Shown: one piece after another, positions 1 to 8,352 of the stretch
Numbering within the stretch: position 1 is the stretch's first letter
How the letters are laid out: every line of letters begins with the position of its first letter
From: Burkholderiales bacterium RIFCSPLOWO2_02_FULL_57_36
GTDB taxonomy: Bacteria > Pseudomonadota > Gammaproteobacteria > Burkholderiales > Burkholderiaceae_D
Direction: 5' to 3'
Assembly (NCBI GenBank): GCA_001770855.1
Contig: MESE01000106.1
Location: 1-49,182 of the forward strand
DNA: 49,182 bases
The notes under the pieces: model-generated
The model's input: only the letters and a program-made list of their open reading frames with translations
Databases searched by the model: none
Told to the model about the DNA's origin: nothing
Made by a program: the position numbers and the translations under genes

Positions 1-1750
1 CCAGTTTCAGATTCTTGACTGTCGCGTAGGAGATGCTGTTGAACAGGCCGACACTCTGGCCGCTGGCGGTGATCGACAGGTTCGAGATCGTGCGGTTGCG
101 GCCGTCGAAGACGTGCGTGGTGGAGCCATCCGAAGAACCGAAATTGGCGACAGCCTGGTAAGTCACGCCGGTGGCATCGATATCGCGCCCCAACGCGTAA
201 TTGCCGAGCCGGTTGTTCGCAATGTTCTGCATGTCATAGGCATTATTGACAAGCATGTAGGAGGTCAGCGTCGCACCGCCGGTGATGCTGGCGGAAAAAT
301 CGGTTGCGGTTCGATAAGATGTATTGTTCAGGCCCGGTGTTGCGGTGTAAGGATTATCGGTCGGGTTATACAGAATGGATACCGCACCCGCGGTCGATAC
401 CGTGGAGCCACCGCCGAACGTGACGGTGCCTGTGCCGCTTCCGGTGTTGTCGCTCTCCAGGTTGACGCTTGCGCCGTTGCTGTTGGCGATATTGGCGTTA
501 ACCGCAACATTTCGAAAGGCGCTCAGCGTCAGGCTGTTGCTCGAGCTCCATGACACTTCGTCATTGACGATAACGTCGCCGGCGCCGGCCACGGCACCGC
601 TGGTACTCTGCAAAATCACATTGGTGGTACCGAGATTGGCAGATAGTGTGGCCCCGGTGATGTCTCCGCCGCTGGCCGCTACGGTGTAGTCTTGCGGATC
701 GATCAACCAGGTGCCGGTTAGCCCCATCGATGCCGATGTATTGACCCTGGTATCGTCCCCGATCTGCACATGTGCGGCACTGGTTTCAATGAAGCCGCCG
801 TTGCCGCCGTTCGATGCACTGGCATCCAGTGTGCCGCCGACATTCGTCGTGCCCGCTGCCATGCCGCCCAGCAGGACGATGGCGCCGTTGCGGTTGTCCA
901 CCGTCTGCGCTTCGATCACGCCGCTGTTGTTGACCACGCTGGCCAATAGCGCATCCTTGGCGCCGGCACTCATGAGGACCGTGCCGCCGTTGGCGCGTAT
1001 CAGTCCGCCGTTTTCCGCCACGCTGTTCAACACGCTCTGGTCGACTTGCATGCGCACCAGGCTGCTGTCCTGGAAGGTCAATGTGGTGCTGCTGCCGGCG
1101 CCCAATGCCACCGTGCCTTGCGGCGCGGTGATCGTGCCCTGGTTGCTGACATGGTTGGCCAGCAGCGCGACATAGCCACCGTTGGCCGCATTGATCGTGC
1201 CTAGATTGGTGATGCTGCCGGTACCGCTGCCGCTAAAGTTTCTGGTATTGCCATTCAGGCTGGCGTCATTGATATCCCGCGTGGAAGCGACCAGGCCACC
1301 GACATTGACTTGCGCACCCTGCCCGAACAGGATGCCGTTCGGATTGATCAAATAGACCTGACCGTTGGCATTGATATTGCCGAGGATCTGGCTGCCGTTG
1401 GTGTCGTAGATGCGGTTGACGGCAATCGCACTGGCCGATGGCTGCAGGAAGTTGACGGTCTCGCTGGCGCCTACATTGAAGCTGCGCCAGTCAATCGATA
1501 CGTTCTGGCTCGCTTGATGGATAGTGGTGGTGGCGCCGGATTGGGAGATGTTGCCGCTGCCGGCCACGACCTGTCCGCCCTCGGGCGCCGCCAGCGAAAG
1601 TGTGCTGGAAAGTGACAAGACTGCTGCCAACAGCTTGCGGCGCGCTCCCTTGCCACGGCCTCTGGCCGTCTCCGCAACCGCTACCCAGCCATTGAGGACA
1701 TGGCTCCAGATGAGCCGATAGATATGGTTCATTGAGCCGTGTCGGTTCAT
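1..1750 (-). CDS. Two-partner-secretion exoprotein (filamentous haemagglutinin-like), N-terminal part
   Basis: The gene runs off the left edge; 583 codons are visible. The start at 1750 is chosen because AGGAG lies six bases upstream. A second Met (residue 7) begins an extended signal peptide region (MNHIYRLIWSHVLNGW), followed by a basic stretch and hydrophobic core ending near Ala55. Residues about 60-300 form the TPS domain, with NPNGI at 136-140 followed by LFGQGAQVNVGGL. Further on come a WLIDPQDYTV segment and, near the cut, GLUG-like repeats (ALGRDIDATG, VGLFNSI). Proteins of this family are secreted across the outer membrane by a TpsB partner and act as adhesins or contact-dependent toxins. 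Which of these applies cannot be told, because the C-terminal domain lies outside the window. The partner transporter gene is just upstream on the same strand. Confidence 0.93.
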   Translation of the reverse strand, partial: MNRHGSMNHIYRLIWSHVLNGWVAVAETARGRGKGARRKLLAAVLSLSSTLSLAAPEGGQVVAGSGNISQSGATTTIHQASQNVSIDWRSFNVGASETVNFLQPSASAIAVNRIYDTNGSQILGNINANGQVYLINPNGILFGQGAQVNVGGLVASTRDINDASLNGNTRNFSGSGTGSITNLGTINAANGGYVALLANHVSNQGTITAPQGTVALGAGSSTTLTFQDSSLVRMQVDQSVLNSVAENGGLIRANGGTVLMSAGAKDALLASVVNNSGVIEAQTVDNRNGAIVLLGGMAAGTTNVGGTLDASASNGGNGGFIETSAAHVQIGDDTRVNTSASMGLTGTWLIDPQDYTVAASGGDITGATLSANLGTTNVILQSTSGAVAGAGDVIVNDEVSWSSSNSLTLSAFRNVAVNANIANSNGASVNLESDNTGSGTGTVTFGGGSTVSTAGAVSILYNPTDNPYTATPGLNNTSYRTATDFSASITGGATLTSYMLVNNAYDMQNIANNRLGNYALGRDIDATGVTYQAVANFGSSDGSTTHVFDGRNRTISNLSITASGQSVGLFNSISYATVKNLKL

Positions 1751-2094
1751 CGCAATCTCCTAGTTATTATTCTGAGAAAAGGTTGCCGAAACGCAGACTC
1801 CTGTGTTGCGGATACTGTGTGTCAACTTGACTTCAAGTTAGCACAATTATGTATCCGTGCGGCAATAAATGTTGCCGTGTTGCATTATTTTTCTTGGAAT
1901 TTGAGCTATGGATTTAAAGGAAGCGCTACAAAACGGAAGAATGTCGCTGTGAACGAACTGGCAACTTCGAAATAGCGAGGCAGGCACGCCTCCAGACGTG
2001 AAACGCCGAAATTCAGGCTGACCGAATGGTCAACCAGATTTGAACAGCGGCAGTTGGGTACTCCCTGGCAGCACCCAGCTGCTTGCAACCTTGC
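1751..2094. other. Intergenic region between tpsB-like and tpsA-like genes
   Basis: This gap of 344 bases contains the ribosome-binding site of the exoprotein gene and the conserved motif at 1834-1882. No convincing gene or terminator was seen. Short open frames here lack ribosome sites and recognisable content. The length suggests the exoprotein gene has its own promoter rather than depending only on read-through from the transporter gene. Confidence 0.6.
1834..1882 (-). promoter_or_regulatory. Conserved upstream motif, copy 1 (before exoprotein gene)
   Basis: This 49-bp block, 84-132 bases before the exoprotein start, is nearly repeated at 3943-3992 upstream of the transporter gene. Ten bases, CAAGTTAGCA on the plus strand, are identical. 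After an 8-9 base linker, 26 of the next 31 bases match, including TATCCGT and GCAATAAAT. On the gene strand the block includes ATTTATTGC, CGGATA and TGCTAACTTG. Placement before both genes of one secretion system suggests a shared operator or promoter. No regulator is identified. Confidence 0.6.
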
Positions 2095-3798
2095 TTAGAA
2101 CCGCTTGCTTATTTCCACCCAGGCCAGCAACGACTTTGTTGCTCCTGCCAGCACAGGTGTCGACCCAATCGGTTCCGCCACGAACGACTTGACGCTCCAT
2201 AGATCCGGCCCGCTCCAGTTGAGTCCCACGCCTGCTCCACTCAAACTATCGCTATTGATCCCCGCGGTCCAGGCGGTCTTGTTGACCGTCACATGTGCAC
2301 CGTCAACAAAAGCCACTGCCTGCCATTGCCCCTGCCAGGCTTGACCCAGATCGAAACGGAGTTCGACCGTTCCCTGATATCCACTGTCTCCGGACACCGT
2401 CCCCGCGTCATAAGCACGCACCGAGTAAGGGCCGCCCACGCTCATCTTCTGCGACGAATCCAGATTGTCGTTTGCCACCTGACCGGATGCGCTGAGAGCA
2501 AGCGTGATCTTCGGGCTGAGCCTTTGCACGCGGGCGAGGTTCACATTCCATTTCGAGAAATTGCCTTCTGTTCTCGCAGTCGCCGCATCGGCTGCTTGCG
2601 CCGCAGCGTCATCGAAACCGAGCCGCCCGATTGTCCAGCCCACGTTCCATGTATTGACCCCACCGGACAGAAAACCATCGCGCGCATCGCCTGAAAGACT
2701 CATTGTCCAGTTCCTCAGATGCCGATCTGTTTGAATTGCAATGACGTCGACATGGTCGCGCAGTTGCATGTGGTCGTGCTGAATTTGTGCGTACAGGTTG
2801 ACATCCCGACTGCGTACAAGCGGGTGCTTCGCCCACAGACTCGCTATCTCGGCGGTACCGTGCACGTCGAGGGCCGCAAGCGATTCGCCCAGCTCATAAC
2901 GCAGTGCCGAATATGCGCCGCCCAGCCGAGTGCCACGCCCATTCAGCAACGATTCATAGCCGATACGTCCATAGCTCATCCCGCGTCCCGAACTAAGAGC
3001 ACTGGCGCTCAGGACATCGCCATGATGCAAAGGGTTGTTATAGTTGACGGTTCCTGCCAGGCGTACCCTGCCGGTATAGCGGTTACCGTAATTATCCAGC
3101 GTCACGTTACCCCACACCACCGGACCGGCGGTGGTGGTGACCAGCAGGTCGGATGTGCCGACTGCCTCCCCCGGCCTCAAGGTCGCGGCAACCACGACGC
3201 CCGGAACATCCGAAAGCAGCAACAGCGCGCGCTCCATGTCGGCTTGGCCAATGACCTGTCCGCTTTGCAAGGGAGCGAGCGTGGCTTCCAGCAATGGATC
3301 ATTCACGCGGCTGCTGTTATTGAGCAGGACTTTGGCATAGCGCGCTTCAATCACCTCGATGCGCACAACACCGGTCGAAATGGTCTGCGCCGGAATGATC
3401 GCCCGCGCCAGCAGATACCCGTTGCTACGGTAGTGCTCGGTAATGCGGGCGGCCAGTTCGCCGAGTTGGGATAGGGTGAGGCTTTTGCCTTCTCCGTCTG
3501 CCACCAGCGCATGCAAGGCCGGCGTATCGAACAGGGTATTACCCGATATCAAAATCGTTTTCACTGCAAACGGCGCACTCGGCGGCAATTTGGCAGCTCC
3601 GTCCGGTTCGATCGTCAACCCCGTTCCGCTGGAAGAAGCGGCAGGAGGCTTGACTGGTTGAATCTGTTGCAAGATCGAACCCGCGTCTGGAACGCCGGGG
3701 CCGGCAGCTTGCGCGGCGGCCAGCGGAGAAAAAACGGCAAGCAAAACTGCAAGTAATGGCTTGAGGCTTTGCCTCGGTTGTTGCTCGCTATATTTCAA
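2095..3798 (-). CDS. TpsB-type outer-membrane transporter (ShlB/FhaC/HecB family)
   Basis: 567 residues, the usual size for the family. It begins at a TTG codon with AAGGA seven bases upstream. A signal peptide covers about residues 1-31 (hydrophobic core LLAVLLAVF, then AAAQA). A POTRA-type domain lies at roughly 75-150, containing VKTILISGNTLF and the helix with EHYRSNGYLLARA. The rest is a 16-strand-type beta barrel ending in the aromatic C-terminal residue of KRF. The loop motif usually written VRG[YF] reads VRAYDAG here. These transporters export one cognate TpsA protein, almost certainly the one encoded immediately downstream. The two genes are 344 bases apart on the same strand. Confidence 0.95.
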   Translation of the reverse strand: MKYSEQQPRQSLKPLLAVLLAVFSPLAAAQAAGPGVPDAGSILQQIQPVKPPAASSSGTGLTIEPDGAAKLPPSAPFAVKTILISGNTLFDTPALHALVADGEGKSLTLSQLGELAARITEHYRSNGYLLARAIIPAQTISTGVVRIEVIEARYAKVLLNNSSRVNDPLLEATLAPLQSGQVIGQADMERALLLLSDVPGVVVAATLRPGEAVGTSDLLVTTTAGPVVWGNVTLDNYGNRYTGRVRLAGTVNYNNPLHHGDVLSASALSSGRGMSYGRIGYESLLNGRGTRLGGAYSALRYELGESLAALDVHGTAEIASLWAKHPLVRSRDVNLYAQIQHDHMQLRDHVDVIAIQTDRHLRNWTMSLSGDARDGFLSGGVNTWNVGWTIGRLGFDDAAAQAADAATARTEGNFSKWNVNLARVQRLSPKITLALSASGQVANDNLDSSQKMSVGGPYSVRAYDAGTVSGDSGYQGTVELRFDLGQAWQGQWQAVAFVDGAHVTVNKTAWTAGINSDSLSGAGVGLNWSGPDLWSVKSFVAEPIGSTPVLAGATKSLLAWVEISKRF

Positions 3799-4120
3799 GG
3801 AGAGTCCTTTATTAATTTTCTCGGGGGGCGCCTATCGCCGCTCAATCCGACTTATGGTTCATCGCTGCCGATACGAATCGTCACATTGGGTATGTCCGCA
3901 GTTCCAAATTACGATTGCGACACGCTCTATTAACCAGACCCCCAAGTTAGCATGGATTTTTTATCCGTACAGCAATAAATCGTGCCTTGTTGTATTGCTG
4001 CCTTGTTGCTGCGGAAACTGATCCGTTCCTGGATTCGGGGGTACCACTTTGTAGGATTGCCTCATCAATCCAGGCGGTATGTTCACTCTTTCAAGGAGCC
4101 GGTTTCACTTTCTTTTCCTT
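3799..4120. other. Intergenic region upstream of the transporter gene
   Basis: About 320 bases with the transporter's ribosome site (AAGGA) next to the start and the conserved motif at 3943-3992. No coding region is supported. The right edge abuts a palindromic element. Confidence 0.6.
3943..3992 (-). promoter_or_regulatory. Conserved upstream motif, copy 2 (before transporter gene)
   Basis: This is the second copy of the block at 1834-1882, lying 145-194 bases before the TTG start of the transporter. Outside the linker 36 of 41 aligned positions match copy 1. A TATA-like segment lies between CGGATA and TGCTAACTTG on the gene strand in both copies, so the block may include the promoter itself. 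Function is inferred from conservation and position only. Confidence 0.6.
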
Positions 4121-4280
4121 AGGGCCCGCGCAGGAATAAGTTAGCCAATTTTGCTGGCCGTACCGGGCGCACTGCTGCGTTGTCCGTCGCTAACAGTGCT
4201 CGCACTGCGTCGCGCCGTACGCCTTGCATTGCATCCCGGTACGGCCGCCAAATTACCTAACTTATTCCTGCGCGGGCCCT
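4121..4280. mobile_element. 160-bp palindromic miniature element
   Basis: Perfect 24-bp terminal inverted repeats (4121-4144 and 4257-4280, starting AGGGCCCGCGCAGG) enclose a second inverted pair, GGCCGTACCGGG at 4156-4167 and its complement at 4235-4246. The centre contains GCTGCGTTG and CGCCTTGCATTGCA. TTA occurs at both junctions and may be a target duplication. No transposase is encoded, so this would be a non-autonomous (MITE-like) element. An element of the same length and design lies at 48502-48662. Confidence 0.6.
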
Positions 4281-4504
4281 TAGACTGTTGAATCGCGATT
4301 CTTCGAAAAAATCGAGTACTCCCACACCCGGTCCAGCGCATCGGCTTCGGCGTCAAGGTCGTGCAACAGTACACGCCGCCCCTGATCGTCTTCCAGGAGT
4401 TATGCAGACAGCGGGCGGCGGTTCAATATCGTGGCCAGTGCCGCTATCTCCCAGCGCAAACCATCGTCAGCGGCATAGGTCCAATCGATCCGGAGCACGG
4501 TCAT
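4280..4504 (-). pseudogene. Possible broken small gene with one in-frame stop
   Basis: Reading the minus strand from ATG at 4504 gives about 34 residues (MTVLRIDWTYAADDGLRWEI onward), one TAA, and then another 40 residues in the same frame (LLEDDQGRRVLLHDLDAEAD, DRVWEYSIF) before the final stop. The composition on both sides of the TAA is protein-like and acidic, suggesting one gene split by a nonsense change. The palindromic element begins exactly at the 3' end and may have supplied the stop codon. The family is not recognised, and a chance open frame cannot be excluded. Confidence 0.3.
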
Positions 4505-4559
4505 GCGGGCGGAAGCGCCCGAGAAGATTTGAATAAGAATCCATCTCGTGGTTCGGTTC

Positions 4560-4583
4560 AGCTCAGTACACTACTGAGCTTTT
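4560..4583 (+). terminator. Hairpin with T run
   Basis: AGCTCAGTA and TACTGAGCT form a perfect 9-bp stem with loop CAC, followed by TTT. No plus-strand gene clearly ends here. Its right arm belongs to a 30-bp sequence repeated at 46187, so it may be a by-product of that repeat. Confidence 0.35.
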
Positions 4584-4600
4584 AGAAAATAAATGACAGC
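4571..4600 (+). repeat. 30-bp repeat, copy 1 (copy 2 at 46187-46216)
   Basis: Thirty bases beginning CTACTGAGCTTTTAG match 46187-46216 at 28 positions. At 46 kb the sequence is the 3' part of a broken zinc-ribbon gene and reads LLSFWKINDS. Here the tryptophan codon is TAG, so this copy is a non-coding fragment. Confidence 0.65.
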
Positions 4601-4634
4601 TCAGTAAGCGTCGATCGTTCCGCACCCAATATTT

Positions 4635-4925
4635 TCAGCCATGTCCGCACGGTTTGAACTCGAAGTGAATCACATAGGCACGCGTCCCGTAAATCACCGC
4701 CGTGCAACGTTCTGTACCCTGTTCAGAATGGCTGATGCTTACCTCAAGACGATCCGGCATACCGGCCGGCAGGGCCTTGCAGGTACTGAAGTAATCGCGC
4801 CGCTGCCTGGCGGGCGCAGGCATGACCCACTCGCAGACAGGCGTCGTTTCGTGCCTTGCGGCAGGGATAAAAGGCAACGTTGGAAACAGGCTCGGCATAA
4901 GGAAGTCACTCTGAGAATCATTCAT
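4635..4925 (-). CDS. Hypothetical small protein
   Basis: An open frame of 96 residues, not recognised. The N-terminus is rich in Pro and Phe (MPSLFPTLPFIPAAR). The C-terminal half looks more like a folded protein, with a likely strand-rich segment (CTAVIYGTRAYVIHFEF), and contains four Cys in total. No clear ribosome-binding site precedes the ATG at 4925. It stands alone between gene debris and the chemosensory operon. It could be a spurious frame. Confidence 0.35.
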   Translation of the reverse strand: MNDSQSDFLMPSLFPTLPFIPAARHETTPVCEWVMPAPARQRRDYFSTCKALPAGMPDRLEVSISHSEQGTERCTAVIYGTRAYVIHFEFKPCGHG

Positions 4926-5063
4926 TATAAGGTGGATGATTATTCTCTTTTTTTCAATCCCTCATGAACCGTAATTTGGCTAATTACACAAATAAAAATC
5001 AAATAAATTAATATCGGCCGGCATTGAATGGCTGGACTCGACATGTTGCGCGCGTGTCTGAAT

Positions 5064-8000
5064 TTATTCAGTGCTTTTTACCTTTCGTTTTTTTACCAGG
5101 AAATTCTCCAGTTGACGATTGGCTTTTGCGAGCCCCTGATTCGCCGCCCGGATTTCCAGATTAAGACGCCGGTTTTCATTGGCCATTTCCCGAAAATCAA
5201 ACGTTTCGGCAATATGCCGGTTCAGTTGGTGGCCGCGCCACGGCTTGGTTAAAAATTTGTGAATCGCACCGTCATTGACGGCGTCGTTTACCGATTGCAA
5301 TTCCGTAATATCGGACAGCAGGATGTTGAGGGTTTCCGGATACAGGACTTTCACTGTCCGCAGGAACTCCACGCCGGTCATATCCGGCACGTCCTGGTCG
5401 GATACGACTACGTCGATGACATTCTGGTCCAGCAATTCAAGCGCTTCCTTTCCGCTTGCGGCAACGAGAATTTTGCATTCGTCGCCGAATGCCAACGGAT
5501 CCAAGGCACCGAGGCCGCCCGCTCCGGCATCCAGCAGCAGCAGCGTGCGTTGCGGCTTATGCAGCCGCAGAAACCGTTCCGGCAGGCGCCTGCCCTCCCT
5601 GAGCAAGGATTCGATTTCATTCGGCGGAACCGGTCGCGAAAACAAAAAGCCCTGCATTTCATCGCACATGTTTCGAGAAAGGAATTCACATTGCTCTTCG
5701 GTCTCGACCCCTTCGGCGATCACCTTGATGCCAAGGCTGTGCGCCATCGAAATAATGGCATCCGATATCGCCGCGTCGTTCGAATGCACGGCAATCTCGC
5801 GCACGAACGACTGATCGATCTTGAGCACATCGATCGGAAAGCGCTTGAGATAGGAAAGGCTTGAGTATCCGGTGCCGAAATCATCGATCGACAGTTGCAC
5901 CCCCAATTCCCTGAGCTCATTCAAAATGCCGATGGCATGTTCGACGTCGTTCATCACCAGGCTTTCAGTCAACTCAAGGTCGAGATACTTTGCCGCGAGG
6001 CCGGTTTCCTGAAGAACCGTTCCAATCAGATCGACCAGATCGCGCTGGACAAACTGACGTGCCGACAGATTGACCGCAATGCGCAACCCGGTCAGGCCCG
6101 CGCGCTGCCATTCCATGGCCTGGGCACATGCGGTGCGAAGCACCCAGGCGCCGATCGGCACGATCAACCCGGTTTCCTCCGCCAAGCCAATGAACCGGAT
6201 GGGCGGGATCAGTCCAAACTCGGGATGCTGCCATCGGATCAGTGCTTCCAGTCCAACCACACTGCCAGTGCGCAAATCCACTTGAGGTTGATAATAAAGC
6301 ACAAATTCATTCCGGCTCAGAGCGCCGCGCAGCGCGCTTTCGAGCTTGAATCTTTCGTTGGCGCTGCGATTCAATGCGGGCGTATAAAACTCAAATCGCG
6401 CCGCTTTATCTGCCATCGCACGGCGCATGGCCGCGTCCGCGCATTGAGAAAGGGTATCGAAGTCCTGTCCATCATCCGGAAAAACAGAAATTCCGACGCA
6501 CGCCTCCATGTGCAAATCCTGCTGTTCAAAAACAAACGGCTGGTCCATCAGCGCAAGAATTTGACGCACTACCAAAGACAATTCGCCAGGCGTCTGTCTT
6601 ACCGCGACCGCGGCGAAGCTGCTGTCACCGATGCGCGCAACCTTGTCGATATCAGTTCCCCACTCCCTGAGACGGTCCGCTATCTGCAGAAGCAATGCAT
6701 GCTCGGCTTTGGTTCCCAGGCTTTCGCGTATCAACGGAAGCCGGGCAAAGCCGATCATCAGGAACCCCATGACTTTCTTACCGCTTCCCGCCTTTTCCTG
6801 CATGAGCCTTATCCCGTCGGTCAACAGTACCCGATTCGGCAGGCCGGTAAGTGCGTCGAAATTACTCAGGTACCGCACCTTTTCTTCGGCCAGGCGAAGT
6901 TCGGTAACATCAATTCCCATTGCCAGAAAATACTCGATCGATTGATCGGGATTTCTCAGATATTTCGTTGACCAGATGATCTTGCGTAGCGTTCCGTCGC
7001 GAGCGATCCATTCGCTTTGAATCTTTGGCGGCGGCGTATCGACCTCCAGATTCTGAAACGATGTTTTGACTGTCTCTGCGTACTCGGGCTGCAAAAACAG
7101 CTTCCAAAAAATACGCCCTCGCACTTCGCCGAAATTCCATCCCAGCGTTTGCTGGCATGCAGGATTGAATACAACGATGCGCCCTTTCGGATCGGTCAGG
7201 AATACCAGCGCCCCTGTTGTGTTGACAACCGCCGATGAAAGATTGCGCTCGGCTTGCAGCGCTTCCGTCCTTTCGTTGACCAGGCTTTCCATGTTGGCGT
7301 AAAGATTCGCCCGCTCCAGAGCAATCGCGATCTGGTTGCCTACCGTATCAAGAACCTGGTAATCCTCGCTTCTCGATATCGATGAGGAATCGCTGAGCAC
7401 CAGATTCATCACTCCCAGGGTGCGCAGCCCCAACCGGAGCGGTATGCTGACATGGTCTCCCGCAGCGGTTCCCTCGGAAACCGCTGCCTCAAGCAACGGA
7501 CACGCGCCGATGATTTCCGGCGTCGCAAGCGTTCCGTCCAGGAGCCTTTGCTTGCACGTGCAATCGGCGCAATTGCTCAGCTCGGGCGTCGGGCCGAACC
7601 CCTGTGCGGCCAGGGTACGGAAATTTTTATCCGGGCCGAGAAGCTTGATGCAACCGCCGATCACGCCCGGCAAATCAAGTGCGCGTTCAAGCGCCTTTTC
7701 CGCGACTTCGCTCTCTGTAATGGCCGGGTTGAGCGTCGCGGCTATTTGATACAGGCCTTCGATCGACTGATAGGAACGCGCGATCTGGGACTGCTGCGCC
7801 CTTAATTCCTCGGTCATCTGTATCGCTTCCTCGTACGTCGAAATGAGGAGGTCGAATATCTGTTGCCGTTCCGCGGTGACAAAATGGGTTTGTCCGCCCA
7901 GGCTGATTCGCATCCCGAGCTGCACCCGTTCCCGGCTTCGCAATTCCCGATTGGCGAGAATGAAGCGAATCCGCCCAAGAAGATATTTCTCTTCGAATGG

Positions 8001-8342
8001 CTTGCGGATGAAATTGTCCGCACCGCAATCCAGCCCTTTGATTACGTCATACAGGCTCCTCAGGGAAGTCAACAAGATAACCGGCACGTCCCGAAGCAAA
8101 CTGTCTTTCTTCAACTCGCTGCACAAGGTAAAGCCGTCCATTTCCGGCATTGAAATGTCGCTGATGATCAAGGTCGGAACCGCGGCGCGCGCTGCCGTGA
8201 GACCCTCAAGCCCGTTGCTAGCCACGCGAACCTGAAATCCGTTGCTCGACAAAACGTAGGCAAGATGATTCGCCTGCGTCTCGCTGTCCTCGACAATCAG
8301 GATATCGGTGTTGGCGAACGGGGGGTTATTTTCATTGTTCAT
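5064..8342 (-). CDS. Hybrid output protein: REC-GAF-PAS-degenerate GGDEF-EAL-REC
   Basis: 1092 residues. Order: receiver (about 12-125, phospho-acceptor Asp62, KPF lysine near 114); linker helix; GAF (about 195-350) with a cysteine cluster CADCTCK; PAS (about 370-485); GGDEF domain (about 500-655) whose active site reads RIGDSSFA instead of RxGG[DE]EF, so cyclase activity is not expected; EAL domain (about 670-915) with intact LEALIRW, NLSARQF, DDFGTGYSSL, IAEGVETEEQ and MQGFLFSRP; second receiver (about 940-1060, SDQDVPDMTG and LTKPW), like those of RpfG-type regulators; and a C-terminal coiled coil. The predicted role is a c-di-GMP phosphodiesterase controlled by phosphorylation. It is the last gene of the chemosensory operon, 10 bases after cheB, in the place where wspR sits in Wsp operons. 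Confidence 0.92.
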   Translation of the reverse strand: MNNENNPPFANTDILIVEDSETQANHLAYVLSSNGFQVRVASNGLEGLTAARAAVPTLIISDISMPEMDGFTLCSELKKDSLLRDVPVILLTSLRSLYDVIKGLDCGADNFIRKPFEEKYLLGRIRFILANRELRSRERVQLGMRISLGGQTHFVTAERQQIFDLLISTYEEAIQMTEELRAQQSQIARSYQSIEGLYQIAATLNPAITESEVAEKALERALDLPGVIGGCIKLLGPDKNFRTLAAQGFGPTPELSNCADCTCKQRLLDGTLATPEIIGACPLLEAAVSEGTAAGDHVSIPLRLGLRTLGVMNLVLSDSSSISRSEDYQVLDTVGNQIAIALERANLYANMESLVNERTEALQAERNLSSAVVNTTGALVFLTDPKGRIVVFNPACQQTLGWNFGEVRGRIFWKLFLQPEYAETVKTSFQNLEVDTPPPKIQSEWIARDGTLRKIIWSTKYLRNPDQSIEYFLAMGIDVTELRLAEEKVRYLSNFDALTGLPNRVLLTDGIRLMQEKAGSGKKVMGFLMIGFARLPLIRESLGTKAEHALLLQIADRLREWGTDIDKVARIGDSSFAAVAVRQTPGELSLVVRQILALMDQPFVFEQQDLHMEACVGISVFPDDGQDFDTLSQCADAAMRRAMADKAARFEFYTPALNRSANERFKLESALRGALSRNEFVLYYQPQVDLRTGSVVGLEALIRWQHPEFGLIPPIRFIGLAEETGLIVPIGAWVLRTACAQAMEWQRAGLTGLRIAVNLSARQFVQRDLVDLIGTVLQETGLAAKYLDLELTESLVMNDVEHAIGILNELRELGVQLSIDDFGTGYSSLSYLKRFPIDVLKIDQSFVREIAVHSNDAAISDAIISMAHSLGIKVIAEGVETEEQCEFLSRNMCDEMQGFLFSRPVPPNEIESLLREGRRLPERFLRLHKPQRTLLLLDAGAGGLGALDPLAFGDECKILVAASGKEALELLDQNVIDVVVSDQDVPDMTGVEFLRTVKVLYPETLNILLSDITELQSVNDAVNDGAIHKFLTKPWRGHQLNRHIAETFDFREMANENRRLNLEIRAANQGLAKANRQLENFLVKKRKVKSTE

Positions 8343-8352
8343 ATTTCATTCC

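Noticed and set aside
1..1700. Plus-strand frames opposite the exoprotein gene
   Set aside because: The repetitive, Ala/Val/Leu-rich readings are shadows of the beta-helical exoprotein on the minus strand.
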